DNA from: Polaromonas eurypsychrophila
GTDB lineage: Bacteria; Pseudomonadota; Gammaproteobacteria; Burkholderiales; Burkholderiaceae_C
Assembly: GCF_014641715.1 (NCBI RefSeq)
Contig: NZ_BMIG01000002.1
Span: 434,001-498,000, forward strand
Direction of reading: 5' to 3'
DNA length: 64,000 nucleotides
Positions 27,707 to 36,116 of the stretch are shown in pieces. Positions within the stretch are counted from its first letter, which is position 1, and the number at the start of each line of letters is the position of its first letter. The notes under the pieces were generated by a model. The model was not told the origin of the DNA. It did no database searches and saw nothing but the letters and a program-made list of their open reading frames with translations. Position numbers and translations under genes: made by a program.

Positions 27707-28324
27707 ATGAACTACCCCGCTTGTGTACTGATGCTGGCCGCTGCCCTGGCGGTCTTTCCGGCCGCCGCTGAAAAAGGCGACCGCGACAAACCCATGAATG
27801 CCGAGGCCGACGCGCTGCGGTATGACGACCTCAAGCAGACCAGCGTTTTCACCGGCAATGTGGTGATCACGAAGGGCACCATCATCATCCGTGGCGCGCG
27901 TGTAGACGTGATGCAGGATGCCGAGGGTTACCAGACCGCCTATGTGTATGCCGCTCCTGACAAACTGGCGTTTTACCGCAAGAAACGCGACGCGGTGGAC
28001 GAATACATCGAAGGCGAGGGTGAAAAAATAGAATACGACAGTCGCGCCGATACCGTCAAGTTCATCAAGCAGGCCGTGCTGCGCCGTTATGTGGGCGCCA
28101 CGCTAGCCGACGAAACCACCGGCAACCTGATTGTTTACGACAACCCGACCGATGTGTTCACGGTCGACAGCAGCGGCCTGAACCGCACCGCCAACAATCC
28201 CTCCGGCCGCATCCGCGCGCTGCTTGCGCCGCGCAACAAGACCGGCGCTGCGGTCACCCCGCCGCCATCCGGCCCGACGCCCACCCTGCGCCCCAGCACC
28301 GCGCTGGGCGACGACAAAAAGTAA
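27707..28324 (+). CDS. lptA: LptA, lipopolysaccharide transport periplasmic bridge protein
   Basis: A 205-residue precursor with a signal peptide ending near AAAEK and the OstA-type jellyroll (MNAEADALRYDDLKQTSVFTGNV, then TKGTIIIRGARVDV), finished by a Pro/Thr-rich tail. LptA oligomers carry LPS across the periplasm between the inner-membrane LptBFGC complex and the outer-membrane LptDE complex. lptB follows by 10 bases. A GTG at 27698 is in frame, but the ATG at 27707 gives a better signal peptide. Confidence 0.93.
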   Translation: MNYPACVLMLAAALAVFPAAAEKGDRDKPMNAEADALRYDDLKQTSVFTGNVVITKGTIIIRGARVDVMQDAEGYQTAYVYAAPDKLAFYRKKRDAVDEYIEGEGEKIEYDSRADTVKFIKQAVLRRYVGATLADETTGNLIVYDNPTDVFTVDSSGLNRTANNPSGRIRALLAPRNKTGAAVTPPPSGPTPTLRPSTALGDDKK

Positions 28325-28334
28325 ACCCGCCTCA

Positions 28335-29102
28335 ATGAATGTGCCCCCGGAAACCGCTCCCGTCAGCCGCCTTGTTGCCAGCGGCCTGCAAAAATCCTAC
28401 GGCAGCCGCAAGGTCGTCAAGGATGTCTCGCTAACGGTTCAAAAAGGTGAGGTTGTGGGCTTGCTTGGCCCCAACGGCGCCGGCAAGACGACCTCGTTTT
28501 ACATGATCGTTGGGCTGGTGCGTGCCGACGCCGGCGAGATCACCATCGACGGCGAGTCTATCGAGCACATGCCCATCCACAAGCGCTCGCGCCTGGGGCT
28601 GAGCTACCTGCCGCAGGAAGCCTCGATTTTCCGCAAGCTCACGGTTGAACAGAATGTGCGCGCCGTGCTGGAACTGCAGACCGACGAGGCCGGCAAACCA
28701 TTGGCCGCAGATGTGCTCAATGGACGCCTCGACACCCTGCTGCAGGACCTGCGCGTGGACCACTTGCGCGACTCGCCGGCGCCGGCGCTGTCGGGTGGTG
28801 AGCGCCGCCGCGTCGAGATCGCGCGCGCACTGGCGACGCAGCCGCGCTTCATCCTGCTCGACGAACCGTTTGCCGGCATCGACCCGATCGCAGTGATCGA
28901 GATCCAGCGCATCATCGGTTTCCTGAAGTCGCGCGGCATCGGCGTGTTGATCACCGACCACAACGTGCGCGAAACCCTCGGCATCTGCGACCACGCCTTC
29001 ATCATCAGCGACGGCCAGGTGCTGGCCACTGGCACACCGTCCGAAATCGTCAACAACGCCGATGTGCGCCGGGTGTACCTCGGTGAGCACTTCAAGATGT
29101 GA
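28335..29102 (+). CDS. lptB: LptB, lipopolysaccharide export ATP-binding protein
   Basis: A 255-residue ABC ATPase with Walker A GPNGAGKTT (45-53), a Q-loop in LPQEASIFRKLTVEQN, the signature LSGGERRRVEIARAL, Walker B ILLDEPFAGIDP and switch His in ITDHNVRETL. The SYLPQEASIFRKL and IDP motifs are typical of LptB. It powers LPS extraction with LptF/LptG. It lies directly after lptA and before rpoN, a conserved proteobacterial order. The ATG at 28335 (MNVPPETAPV) is chosen; the longer frame runs through the end of lptA. Confidence 0.96.
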   Translation: MNVPPETAPVSRLVASGLQKSYGSRKVVKDVSLTVQKGEVVGLLGPNGAGKTTSFYMIVGLVRADAGEITIDGESIEHMPIHKRSRLGLSYLPQEASIFRKLTVEQNVRAVLELQTDEAGKPLAADVLNGRLDTLLQDLRVDHLRDSPAPALSGGERRRVEIARALATQPRFILLDEPFAGIDPIAVIEIQRIIGFLKSRGIGVLITDHNVRETLGICDHAFIISDGQVLATGTPSEIVNNADVRRVYLGEHFKM

Positions 29103-29200
29103 TGGCCCCCCCCTGTTGCGGACTCACTTCGTGTAGCCGCCTCTCCCCCCGAGGGGACGGCGCCTGCGGACTGGCAAAGCCAGATCCGCGGCCCCCGCTG
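29101..29200. repeat. GC-rich repeat with perfect GCGGA-c-TGGC-aaa-GCCA-ga-TCCGC hairpin between lptB and rpoN
   Basis: Immediately after lptB, a C-run/G-run element (CCCCCC..GAGGGG) is followed by an interrupted palindrome at 29166-29189. The block GCGCCTGCGGACTGGCA followed by AGATCCGCGGCC is almost identical to that after dsbA. It may act as an intra-operon processing or termination hairpin. Confidence 0.7.
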
Positions 29201-29229
29201 AAAAAATCCGGGTCCCGTCTGGAAGCCTT

Positions 29230-30765
29230 ATGAAGCAAGGCCTCTCCCTTCGCGTTTCGCAGCATCTGGCGCTGACGCCGCAGTTGCAGCAGTCGATCCG
29301 CCTGCTGCAACTGTCGACGCTGGAGCTGAGCCAGGAGGTCGAGCAGATGCTCGACGAAAACCCGTTTCTGGAAGTCTCCGAAGATGCCGCGCCGCGTGAG
29401 GACTTCGGGCTGGGCCAGACCGACACGCCAGTCAGCCAGGAGACGCGTGAATTCGAGTCCGCCACCGATGTGCCCAGCAGCATCCCGGACGACAGCGGCC
29501 CTACCAGCACCAGTGATGCCGAACCCAGCAGCGAAGCCAAACTCGAGGAAAGCTGGGAAGGCGACGGCAGCGTGGAAACCGCGCCCGACGACAACGAATG
29601 GGGCGGCGACGCCACGCCGCGCAAGAACAACAACGACGACAGCGATGTCGATGCCACCGAGCTGGCGCGCAGCCAGGAGTCGCTGCAGGACCATCTGCAT
29701 CGCCAGGCCCTCTCGCTGCGCCTGTCGCCTGAAGGCAAGGCGGCGCTGCATTTCCTGATCGAATCGCTCAACGACGACGGTTACCTTGAAGACAGCCTGG
29801 CGTTTCTGGCCGCCGGTCTGACCGGCGACGATTTGGGGCAGCTCGAGGCGGTGGAGCATGAGTTCGCCGTGGCGCTCAAGTTGCTGCATCACATGGAGCC
29901 GGCCGGCGTGGGTGCGCGCAACCTCGCCGAGTGCCTGGGTTTGCAGTTGCTTGATTGCAAGAACACTGACGAGACCCGCGCCGCTATTGCGATGTGTCGG
30001 CAACCGATGGAGTTGCTGGCCAAGCGCGACCTCAAACGGCTGTCGCAGCTCTGCGGTTTTCCAGACGTGGTGATCAAGGGTGCGATTGCGCTGATCGGTC
30101 GGCTCGACCCGAAACCGGGTCGGCGTTTTGTGAATGTCGAGCGCAACCTGGTGGTGCCGGACGTGCTGGTGATCAAGTCCGGACGCGGCTTCAAGGTTTC
30201 GCTCAACAGCGACGTGATGCCGCGCCTGCGTGTGCACGACATCTATGCCAACGCGCTCAAGCAGAACAAGGGCCAGGGCGGCGCGGCCTTGCAGCAGCGA
30301 CTGCAGGAGGCGCGCTGGTTCATCAAGAACATCCAGCAGCGCTTTGACACCATCCTGCGTGTCAGCAGCGCGATTGTCGAGCGGCAGAAAAATTTCTTCA
30401 CGCACGGCGAGCTGGCGATGCGCCCGCTGGTGCTGCGTGAAATCGCCGATGAACTCGGCCTGCACGAATCAACGATATCGCGCGTGACCACTGCCAAATA
30501 CATGAGCACACCTTTCGGCACCTTCGAACTCAAGTATTTCTTCGGCTCCGCGCTCGGCACCGAAACCGGCGGCAATGCGTCGAGCACCGCGGTGCGCGCG
30601 CTGATCAAGCAGTTTGTTGCGTCCGAGAGCCTGAAAAAACCGCTCAGCGACAACCAGATCTCCGAAATGCTCAAGGAGCAGGGCATCGAGTGCGCGCGCC
30701 GCACCGTTGCCAAATACCGCGAAGCCTTGCGCATCGCGCCGGCCAACCTCAGAAAATCCTTATGA
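29230..30765 (+). CDS. rpoN: RNA polymerase sigma-54 factor
   Basis: A 511-residue protein. Region I is Gln/Leu-rich (LRVSQHLALTPQLQQSIRLL, ending ENPFLEVS), followed by an acidic, Ser/Asp-rich region II (about 55-145). The core-binding and helix-turn-helix domains come next, with the RpoN box ARRTVAKYRE at 489-498. It directs transcription from -24/-12 promoters with enhancer-binding activators. Its last four bases overlap the next gene (ATGA). It lies in the usual lptA-lptB-rpoN order, though the hibernation factor gene often found downstream is replaced here by an RNA methyltransferase gene. Confidence 0.97.
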   Translation: MKQGLSLRVSQHLALTPQLQQSIRLLQLSTLELSQEVEQMLDENPFLEVSEDAAPREDFGLGQTDTPVSQETREFESATDVPSSIPDDSGPTSTSDAEPSSEAKLEESWEGDGSVETAPDDNEWGGDATPRKNNNDDSDVDATELARSQESLQDHLHRQALSLRLSPEGKAALHFLIESLNDDGYLEDSLAFLAAGLTGDDLGQLEAVEHEFAVALKLLHHMEPAGVGARNLAECLGLQLLDCKNTDETRAAIAMCRQPMELLAKRDLKRLSQLCGFPDVVIKGAIALIGRLDPKPGRRFVNVERNLVVPDVLVIKSGRGFKVSLNSDVMPRLRVHDIYANALKQNKGQGGAALQQRLQEARWFIKNIQQRFDTILRVSSAIVERQKNFFTHGELAMRPLVLREIADELGLHESTISRVTTAKYMSTPFGTFELKYFFGSALGTETGGNASSTAVRALIKQFVASESLKKPLSDNQISEMLKEQGIECARRTVAKYREALRIAPANLRKSL

Positions 30766-32138
30766 ACCAGCTCCAATTGTTTTTACCCTGCGCCGCCGGC
30801 GTCGAGGAGCTGCTGGCCGCCGAGGTCAAACACATCACTGGCAGCAGCGGCAAGGCCTGGCGTGCCGGTGTGCAGGTGGCCGGTTCCTGGCGCGATGCGC
30901 TGCAACTGAACCTGCACAGCCGGCTGGCCCAGCGCGTGCTGATCGAGCTGCAGCACAACAGCTACCGCAGCGAGCAGGACCTGTACAACGCGGCTGCTGC
31001 TGTGGCCTGGGAGATCTGGTTCACACCGAAACAGACCTTCAAGGTCGAGATCACCGCGCAGCACAGCCCGCTGACCAGCCTGAACTTCGCCGCGCTGAAA
31101 ATCAAGGACGCGATCGCCGACCGCTTCCGCGACAAATACGATGTGCGCCCTGACGTGGACACGCGCTGGCCCGACGTGCGCATCTACGCCCACCTGACGA
31201 CCGATACGGTGACGCTGTACATCGACACCTCGGGTGAGCCGCTGTTCAAGCGCGGCTGGCGCGAGGACAAGGGCGACGCGCCGCTCAAGGAAACCCTGGC
31301 CGCTGCGATGCTGGCCGCCAGCGGCTGGAGTGGCGAAAACGGTTTGTGCAAGCAGGGCGTGCCGCTGTACGACCCTTGCTGCGGCTCGGGCACCATCGTC
31401 ATCGAAGCGGCGCAGGTGGCGCGCAACATCGCCGCTGGCATGGGCCGGCGTTTTGCGTTCGAGAAATTTGTGCCCTTCCAGCCGCATGTCTGGGAAGGTT
31501 TGCTGGACCAGGCCGAAGCGGCCATTACCGCGCCCAGCGCGCAGGTGTTCGGCAGCGACGTGTCCTTCCGCATGGTCGATTTTGCGCAGCGCAATGCCGA
31601 ACGCGCGGGCGTGGCCGACGTGGTGCAGTTGCGCGGCGGCGACGCGCTGCAGCGCATGCCCCCCGCGCCCTCGGGCGTGATGTTGGTCAATCCGCCGTAT
31701 GGCGAGCGTATCGATGTGGCCGGTGTTGCCGGCATTGCCTCGGTGCAAGGGCGCGACCAGCGTCGCGCCACGCAGTTTCAGGGTGAGGTCATCGACGAGT
31801 TCGGCCAGCCGCTTGCGCGAGACCCCGGTGATGACCGCGATGAATCCGGCGCTGCGCCGCGGCGAGACCGTGGCGCCAACCCCAGTCGTGAGCAGGCGGT
31901 GAGCGACAGCGGCGAGCAGGTCGCTGACTTCTTCCCGCAACTGGCCAGCCACTGGAAGAAAAACTACGCGGGCTGGACCGCCCATGTGCTGACACCGGAC
32001 ATGAAGCTGCCGCAGAAGATGCGTCTGAAGGAATCGCGCCGCGTGCCGATGTGGAACGGTCCGATCGAATGCCGTCTCTTCCGCTTCGACATGGTGGCTG
32101 GCTCGGCGCGCGAGAAAAAGCCCGCCGCCGCGTCCTGA
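30762..32138 (+). CDS. THUMP-domain class I SAM-dependent RNA methyltransferase (RlmL N-domain type)
   Basis: A 458-residue protein with an N-terminal THUMP domain (about 40-165) and a Rossmann methyltransferase domain (YDPCCGSGTIVIEAAQVARN near 207). The catalytic motif NPPYGERI near residue 310 is typical of N2-guanine and related RNA methylation. The gene is like the first half of E. coli RlmL. Between NPPYGERI and the last conserved block (LASHWKKNYAGWTAHVL) is a charged low-complexity insert of about 65 residues, probably a flexible loop. The ATG overlaps the rpoN stop. Confidence 0.9.
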   Translation: MNQLQLFLPCAAGVEELLAAEVKHITGSSGKAWRAGVQVAGSWRDALQLNLHSRLAQRVLIELQHNSYRSEQDLYNAAAAVAWEIWFTPKQTFKVEITAQHSPLTSLNFAALKIKDAIADRFRDKYDVRPDVDTRWPDVRIYAHLTTDTVTLYIDTSGEPLFKRGWREDKGDAPLKETLAAAMLAASGWSGENGLCKQGVPLYDPCCGSGTIVIEAAQVARNIAAGMGRRFAFEKFVPFQPHVWEGLLDQAEAAITAPSAQVFGSDVSFRMVDFAQRNAERAGVADVVQLRGGDALQRMPPAPSGVMLVNPPYGERIDVAGVAGIASVQGRDQRRATQFQGEVIDEFGQPLARDPGDDRDESGAAPRRDRGANPSREQAVSDSGEQVADFFPQLASHWKKNYAGWTAHVLTPDMKLPQKMRLKESRRVPMWNGPIECRLFRFDMVAGSAREKKPAAAS

Positions 32139-32148
32139 GCCGCGCACC

Positions 32149-32589
32149 ATGGAGACACAGCCGCAGGCCGGCGACCGGGTGGTGCTGGACACCAACATCG
32201 TGCTGGACCTTTTTGTGTTCAGTGATGCGTCCGCGCTACCGCTCAAACAGGCGCTGAAGGCTGGCACCATCGACTGGATCAGCACCCAGGCCATGCGTGA
32301 CGAACTCGAACGTGTGCTGGCCTATCCGCAAATTGTTCCGCGGCTGGCGCTTTACCAACTGCAGGCCGGCGATGTGTTGGCCGCCTTCGACCGCCATGTT
32401 CGCATCGTGGAGACCGCGGCCAGGGCGTCCGTGACCTGCAGCGATGCCGACGACCAGATCTTCATCGACCTCGCGGTGGCGCACCAGGCCTGGCTGCTGA
32501 GCAAGGACCAGGCCGTGCTTTCCATGCAAAAACGGCTTCTAGCCCTTGGCGTGCGAGCGCAGACAGCTATCAAAAGCGTAGCAAATTGA
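32149..32589 (+). CDS. PIN-domain ribonuclease-like protein (COG1569 type)
   Basis: A 146-residue protein with the PIN acidic residues visible: RVVLDTNIVLDLF (D14), MRDELERVL, and CSDADDQIFIDLAV. PIN domains are metal-dependent RNases and many are toxins. No antitoxin gene sits beside it; the upstream gene is an RNA methyltransferase 10 bases away. This subgroup is often found as a lone gene in Comamonadaceae, so a toxin role is doubtful. Its last 15 or so codons lie inside a copy of the dispersed repeat. Confidence 0.85.
   Translation: METQPQAGDRVVLDTNIVLDLFVFSDASALPLKQALKAGTIDWISTQAMRDELERVLAYPQIVPRLALYQLQAGDVLAAFDRHVRIVETAARASVTCSDADDQIFIDLAVAHQAWLLSKDQAVLSMQKRLLALGVRAQTAIKSVAN
32538..32585. 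repeat. Dispersed CTAGCCC...GCTAT...GTAGC repeat copy inside the 3' end of the PIN gene
   Basis: This copy reads CTAGCCCTTGGCGTGCGAGC and then the core GCTATCAAAAGCGTAGC (32566-32582). It aligns with copies at about 24.26 and 54.23 kb. Here it forms the coding end of the PIN gene (residues TAIKSVAN and those before). Confidence 0.65.
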
Positions 32590-32591
32590 GT

Positions 32592-34259
32592 TCAGGCGGC
32601 AGCCGGCGCCAGTTCGCCGGTGCTCGACACCTTGTCGTCCGGCTTGCTGACCGCGAAGCTGTGGGCGTTCGCCAGCGGCCAGTAGAGTTTGAAGACCTGG
32701 TGCTGGCTCTCCAGGTCGGTCAGCAGCGAGCCTTCCTTCACCCGCATCACTAGGTTTGACAGCAGCCGCACTTCGGTGTCGTTGATGCGGCGCACGATGT
32801 GGTGCGCGGTGACATCGTCGGTGTGATGCAGTCCGGCAGCCTCCAGCAGTTCCTTGAGCGCCTTCAGCGTGCTCTGGTGGTAGCGCCAGACGCGGTCGGC
32901 CTTGTCGGGCACGACCAGCGCCTGCTGGCGTACCGGGTCCTGCGTGGTCACGCCGGTCGGGCAGTTGCCGGTGTGGCAGGTCTGCGCCTGGATGCAGCCC
33001 AGCGCAAACATGAAAGCGCGGCCCGAGTTGCACCAGTCCGCACCCAGCGCCATCATGCGTGTGATGTCGAAGGCGCTGATGACCTTGCCAGCGCAACCGA
33101 TGCTGACCCTGTCCCTCAGCCCCACACCCAGCAGCGTGTTGTGCACCAGCAGCAGGCCTTCTTGCACCGGCGCGCCCACGTGGTCGGTGAACTCGAGGGG
33201 CGCCGCACCGGTGCCGCCTTCGGCGCCGTCGACCACGATGAAGTCCGGCGTGATGCCGGTTTCCAGCATGGCCTTGACCATGGCAAACCATTCCCAGGGG
33301 TGGCCGATGCACAACTTGAATCCGGTCGGCTTGCCGCCCGACAGGTCGCGCAGCCGCGCGATGAAATACATCATCTCGACCGGCGTCGAAAACGCGCTGT
33401 GGGACGACGGCGACACGCAGTCCCTGCCGATGGGCACACCGCGCGCAGCGGCGATCTCGGCCGTGACCTTGGCACCCGGCAAAATGCCGCCGTGGCCGGG
33501 CTTGGCGCCCTGGCTCAGTTTGAGTTCGATCAGCTTGACCTGCGGGTCGGCAGCGCTGGCCGCAAATTTGTCAGCGTTAAAGCTGCCGTCGTCATGGCGG
33601 CAGCCGAAGTAGCCGGAGCCTATCTCCCAGATCAAATCGCCGCCAAACACGCGGTGGTGCTGCGAGATCGAGCCTTCGCCCGTGTCGTGGGCAAAGCCGC
33701 CTTTGTGCGCGCCGCCGTTGAGCGCCAGGATGGCATTGGCCGACAGCGCGCCGAAACTCATGGCCGAGATGTTGAAGATGCTGGCCTGGTAGGGCTGGGC
33801 GCAGTTCGGGCCGATGGTGATGCGAAAGTCGTGCGAGGCAATGTGGCTGGGCTGCACCGAGTGGTTAATCCATTCGTAGCCGTGTTTGCTGACATCGAGC
33901 TGCGTGCCGAAGGGCCGGTTGTCCATCTCGCCCTTGGCGCGCTGGTAAACCAACGAGCGCTGCGCGCGCGAAAACGGCACGGCCTCCGAATCGCTTTCAA
34001 TAAAGTACTGGCGCATCTCGGGGCGGATGAACTCCAGCAGAAAGCGCAGGTGGCCGATTACCGGGTAGTTGCGAAGAATGGAGCTTTGGGTCTGGCGCAC
34101 ATCGTGGATGCCCAGGCCCAGCAGCAGCGCGCACAGCATCAGCACCATCCAGCCGCTGCCGCCCGACGCCAAGCTCACCAGTGCAACCAGCAGACCCAAC
34201 AGGCACAGCCCCATGACGGCGTAACGGACGGGGAATAGGGTGTTGAGTCTATGCAGCAT
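32592..34259 (-). CDS. Membrane-anchored FMN-binding glutamate-synthase-like protein
   Basis: A 555-residue protein. Two N-terminal transmembrane helices (about 12-50) are followed by a GltS-type FMN/Fe-S domain, with conserved GAKPGHGGILPGAKV, VVDGAEGGTGAAPLEF and the three-cysteine cluster motif CIQAQTCHTGNCPTGV. The glutaminase and other domains of true glutamate synthase are missing. These stand-alone proteins are common in proteobacteria, but their reaction is unclear; it may be a redox or amino-acid oxidoreductase. The start is the ATG at 34259 (MLHRLNTLFP). It converges with the PIN gene, with 2 bases between stops. Confidence 0.9.
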   Translation of the reverse strand: MLHRLNTLFPVRYAVMGLCLLGLLVALVSLASGGSGWMVLMLCALLLGLGIHDVRQTQSSILRNYPVIGHLRFLLEFIRPEMRQYFIESDSEAVPFSRAQRSLVYQRAKGEMDNRPFGTQLDVSKHGYEWINHSVQPSHIASHDFRITIGPNCAQPYQASIFNISAMSFGALSANAILALNGGAHKGGFAHDTGEGSISQHHRVFGGDLIWEIGSGYFGCRHDDGSFNADKFAASAADPQVKLIELKLSQGAKPGHGGILPGAKVTAEIAAARGVPIGRDCVSPSSHSAFSTPVEMMYFIARLRDLSGGKPTGFKLCIGHPWEWFAMVKAMLETGITPDFIVVDGAEGGTGAAPLEFTDHVGAPVQEGLLLVHNTLLGVGLRDRVSIGCAGKVISAFDITRMMALGADWCNSGRAFMFALGCIQAQTCHTGNCPTGVTTQDPVRQQALVVPDKADRVWRYHQSTLKALKELLEAAGLHHTDDVTAHHIVRRINDTEVRLLSNLVMRVKEGSLLTDLESQHQVFKLYWPLANAHSFAVSKPDDKVSSTGELAPAAA

Positions 34260-34321
34260 GCGATGGCTTTCCGATAAGCGGGTGGCGGGTGCGTGCTGCG
34301 CCGGCCGGCAGATACACTTCA

Positions 34322-34371
34322 GGAAGCGCTGAACAAGTCCTTGCGCCATCGGCGGCTTGGTCAGCGCTTCC
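34322..34371. repeat. Perfect 11-bp inverted repeat with 28-base spacer
   Basis: GGAAGCGCTGA (34322-34332) and its exact complement TCAGCGCTTCC (34361-34371) enclose 28 bases between two divergent genes. It could be a large hairpin, a bidirectional regulatory site, or the fused ends of a lost insertion sequence. Confidence 0.6.
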
Positions 34372-34391
34372 CCTGATCATAAGAGCCCCGC

Positions 34392-35255
34392 ATGACGCTC
34401 AAAAAACCGATTTCCATGACGAATACACCCCCCACCGATCCGTCCCTTCCCACCATCTCCTCCGCGCCCGCTGACGGCTGGATGGAAATGGAAGATTTCG
34501 ACGCGCTCGACGACATCCTTGACGGGCTGCGCACGCGTCACGACGAGACGCCGCAGTGGGAGTTCTGCGAAGGCTTCATGGCCGCCGTGATCTGCTCGCG
34601 CCGGCCCATCCCGGCCGATGAATATCTGTCGGTGCTGCTGGCGATTCCTGCCGAGGGCGAAACGCCTGACGAGGAAAGCGGTTCCTTTGCCAGCCCGGCC
34701 CAACGTGAAACTTTCCTCGCGCTGTGGGACCGGCGCTGGAACGAGGTCGCCACGGCGCTTGATGCGCGCGTCGATACGCTGGAAGACGACGACTGTTACC
34801 ACCCCGAGGTGATGGACGTGCGCAGCGCGGTGGCCGACATGCCGCCGGCCGAGGGGGCGGCATTCAAGGGCGAGGACCTGCCGGCCTTTGCCCAGGTCTG
34901 GGCGCTGGGTTTCATGTTTGCCGTCGAGAGCTGGCCCGACGAATGGGCCGCACCGCGCGACAAGGACGCCGCCCAGTGGCTCGACGATGCGCTGCAGGCC
35001 GTGGTCGCCATGACCGAAGACGACACCGGCAAGCCCGAAGTCTCACCGCTCAGTGAAGACGGCGCCCCCAGCACCAGCATCGCCCGCCTCAATGCCTTCG
35101 GCGATGCGATCTGGGCGGTTTATGACCTGCGTGAACTCTGGAAAACCATGGGGCCGAAGGTGGAGACGCTGCGCAAGGAGGCGGAGCCAGGCCGCAATGA
35201 TTTATGTCCGTGTGGCAGCGGGAAGAAGTACAAGAAGTGTCATGGGGTGGGGTGA
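34392..35255 (+). CDS. UPF0149/YecA-family protein with C-terminal SEC-C zinc motif
   Basis: A 287-residue acidic protein. The UPF0149 domain covers about residues 30-200 (EFCEGFMAAVICSRRPIP and FAQVWALGFMFAVESWPDEW). The C-terminus is the SecA-like zinc-binding SEC-C motif GRNDLCPCGSGKKYKKCHG. SEC-C motifs bind zinc and often contact ribosomes or SecB; the role of YecA proteins is poorly defined. The start may be 34392 or 34416. An IS6-family element begins three bases after the stop codon, so its original 3' flank is lost. Confidence 0.9.
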   Translation: MTLKKPISMTNTPPTDPSLPTISSAPADGWMEMEDFDALDDILDGLRTRHDETPQWEFCEGFMAAVICSRRPIPADEYLSVLLAIPAEGETPDEESGSFASPAQRETFLALWDRRWNEVATALDARVDTLEDDDCYHPEVMDVRSAVADMPPAEGAAFKGEDLPAFAQVWALGFMFAVESWPDEWAAPRDKDAAQWLDDALQAVVAMTEDDTGKPEVSPLSEDGAPSTSIARLNAFGDAIWAVYDLRELWKTMGPKVETLRKEAEPGRNDLCPCGSGKKYKKCHGVG

Positions 35256-35258
35256 GGC

Positions 35259-36067
35259 GGTTGTGTCGCAATAAGCATAAACGACAATCCGGGCCATGCT
35301 TGATTTCCGCAAAAGTTTGATCGACAGCACCTTGCGCAAGGTCCTGAAACGGCTTCACTATCCCCTGGAAGTGATGCTGGTCTGCGTGCGATGGTATGTG
35401 GCCTACCCCCTGAGCCTTCGCCACATCGAGGAGATGATGCAGGAGCGCGGTGTTTTCGTGGATCACGCCACCGTGCATCGCTGGGCGATCAGGATGCTGC
35501 CGGTTCTGGCTGCCGTGTTCCGCCGACGCAAACGACCAGTTGGCCTGAGCTGGCGCATGGACGAGACCTATATCAAGGTGGCAGGCCAATGGAAGTTCCT
35601 GTACCGCGCCGTTGATCGCGAAGGCGACACAGTCACTTCCTCCTCACTGCCAGGCGGGATCTGGCTGCAGCACGGCACTTTCTGGAGAGGGCCATCAACC
35701 TGCACGATTTGCCAGAGAAGATCACCATCGACAAGAGCGGCGCCAACACGGCCGCCATAGAAAGCGTCAAGGCCGACGCTTGCGTTGATATCCTGATGCG
35801 CCGGAACAAATACCTCAACAACATCGTCGAGCAGGACCACCGGGCCATCAAGCAGATCACCCGACCGATGCTGGGCTTCAAGTCATTTTGGAGCGCACGA
35901 ATCATCGTCGCCGGAATCGAAACCATGCACATGATCCGCAAAGGGCAGATGGACTGCCCCGGTGGCCAAACCATGTCCGCGGCACAGCAGTTCTACAGCC
36001 TGGCTGTTTGATCAACAGGCCGACCGCGCAACTCTTTTCGGCTCAACTCCACTATTGCGACAGAACC
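35259..36067. mobile_element. IS6-family insertion sequence, about 809 bp, inactivated
   Basis: Terminal inverted repeats are visible as GGTTGTGTCGCAATAAG (35259-35275) and, at the right end, the complement of GGTTCTGTCGCAATAG (36052-36067). They differ at one or two positions. The single transposase gene inside is frameshifted. Flanking bases (GGTGAGGC left, ACTTTTTT right) do not form an 8-bp target duplication, so recombination or decay has followed insertion. Confidence 0.85.
35296..36011 (+). pseudogene. IS6-family transposase, frameshifted
   Basis: The first frame runs to about 35634 (HYPLEVMLVCVRWYVAYPLS, then LSWRMDETYIKVAGQWKFLY). It then loses similarity, and the continuation is found in the next frame (FLLTARRDLAAARHFLERAI, then ITIDKSGANTAAIESVKAD). 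A single-base deletion right after GTC at 35632-35634 explains this. The DDE residues are all present across the two frames (MDET, IDKSG, VEQDHR). The C-terminus is complete. With one repair the protein would be about 237 residues, the normal IS6 size. Confidence 0.88.
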
Positions 36068-36116
36068 ACTTTTTTGCAGCACTGAGCCAGGCAAGGGCCG
36101 GGGCTGCGGTGCTCGC

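Noticed and set aside
30783..32294. A 503-residue frame on the minus strand
   Set aside because: It is antisense to the RNA methyltransferase over nearly its full length, has biased His/Arg composition, and shows no domain. It is a high-GC shadow.
32149..32589. PIN gene as part of a toxin-antitoxin pair
   Set aside because: No small antitoxin gene is adjacent on either side.
35296..36011. Programmed frameshift in the IS6 transposase
   Set aside because: No slippery sequence is seen at the shift site, and IS6 transposases are normally made from one frame. A deletion is simpler.
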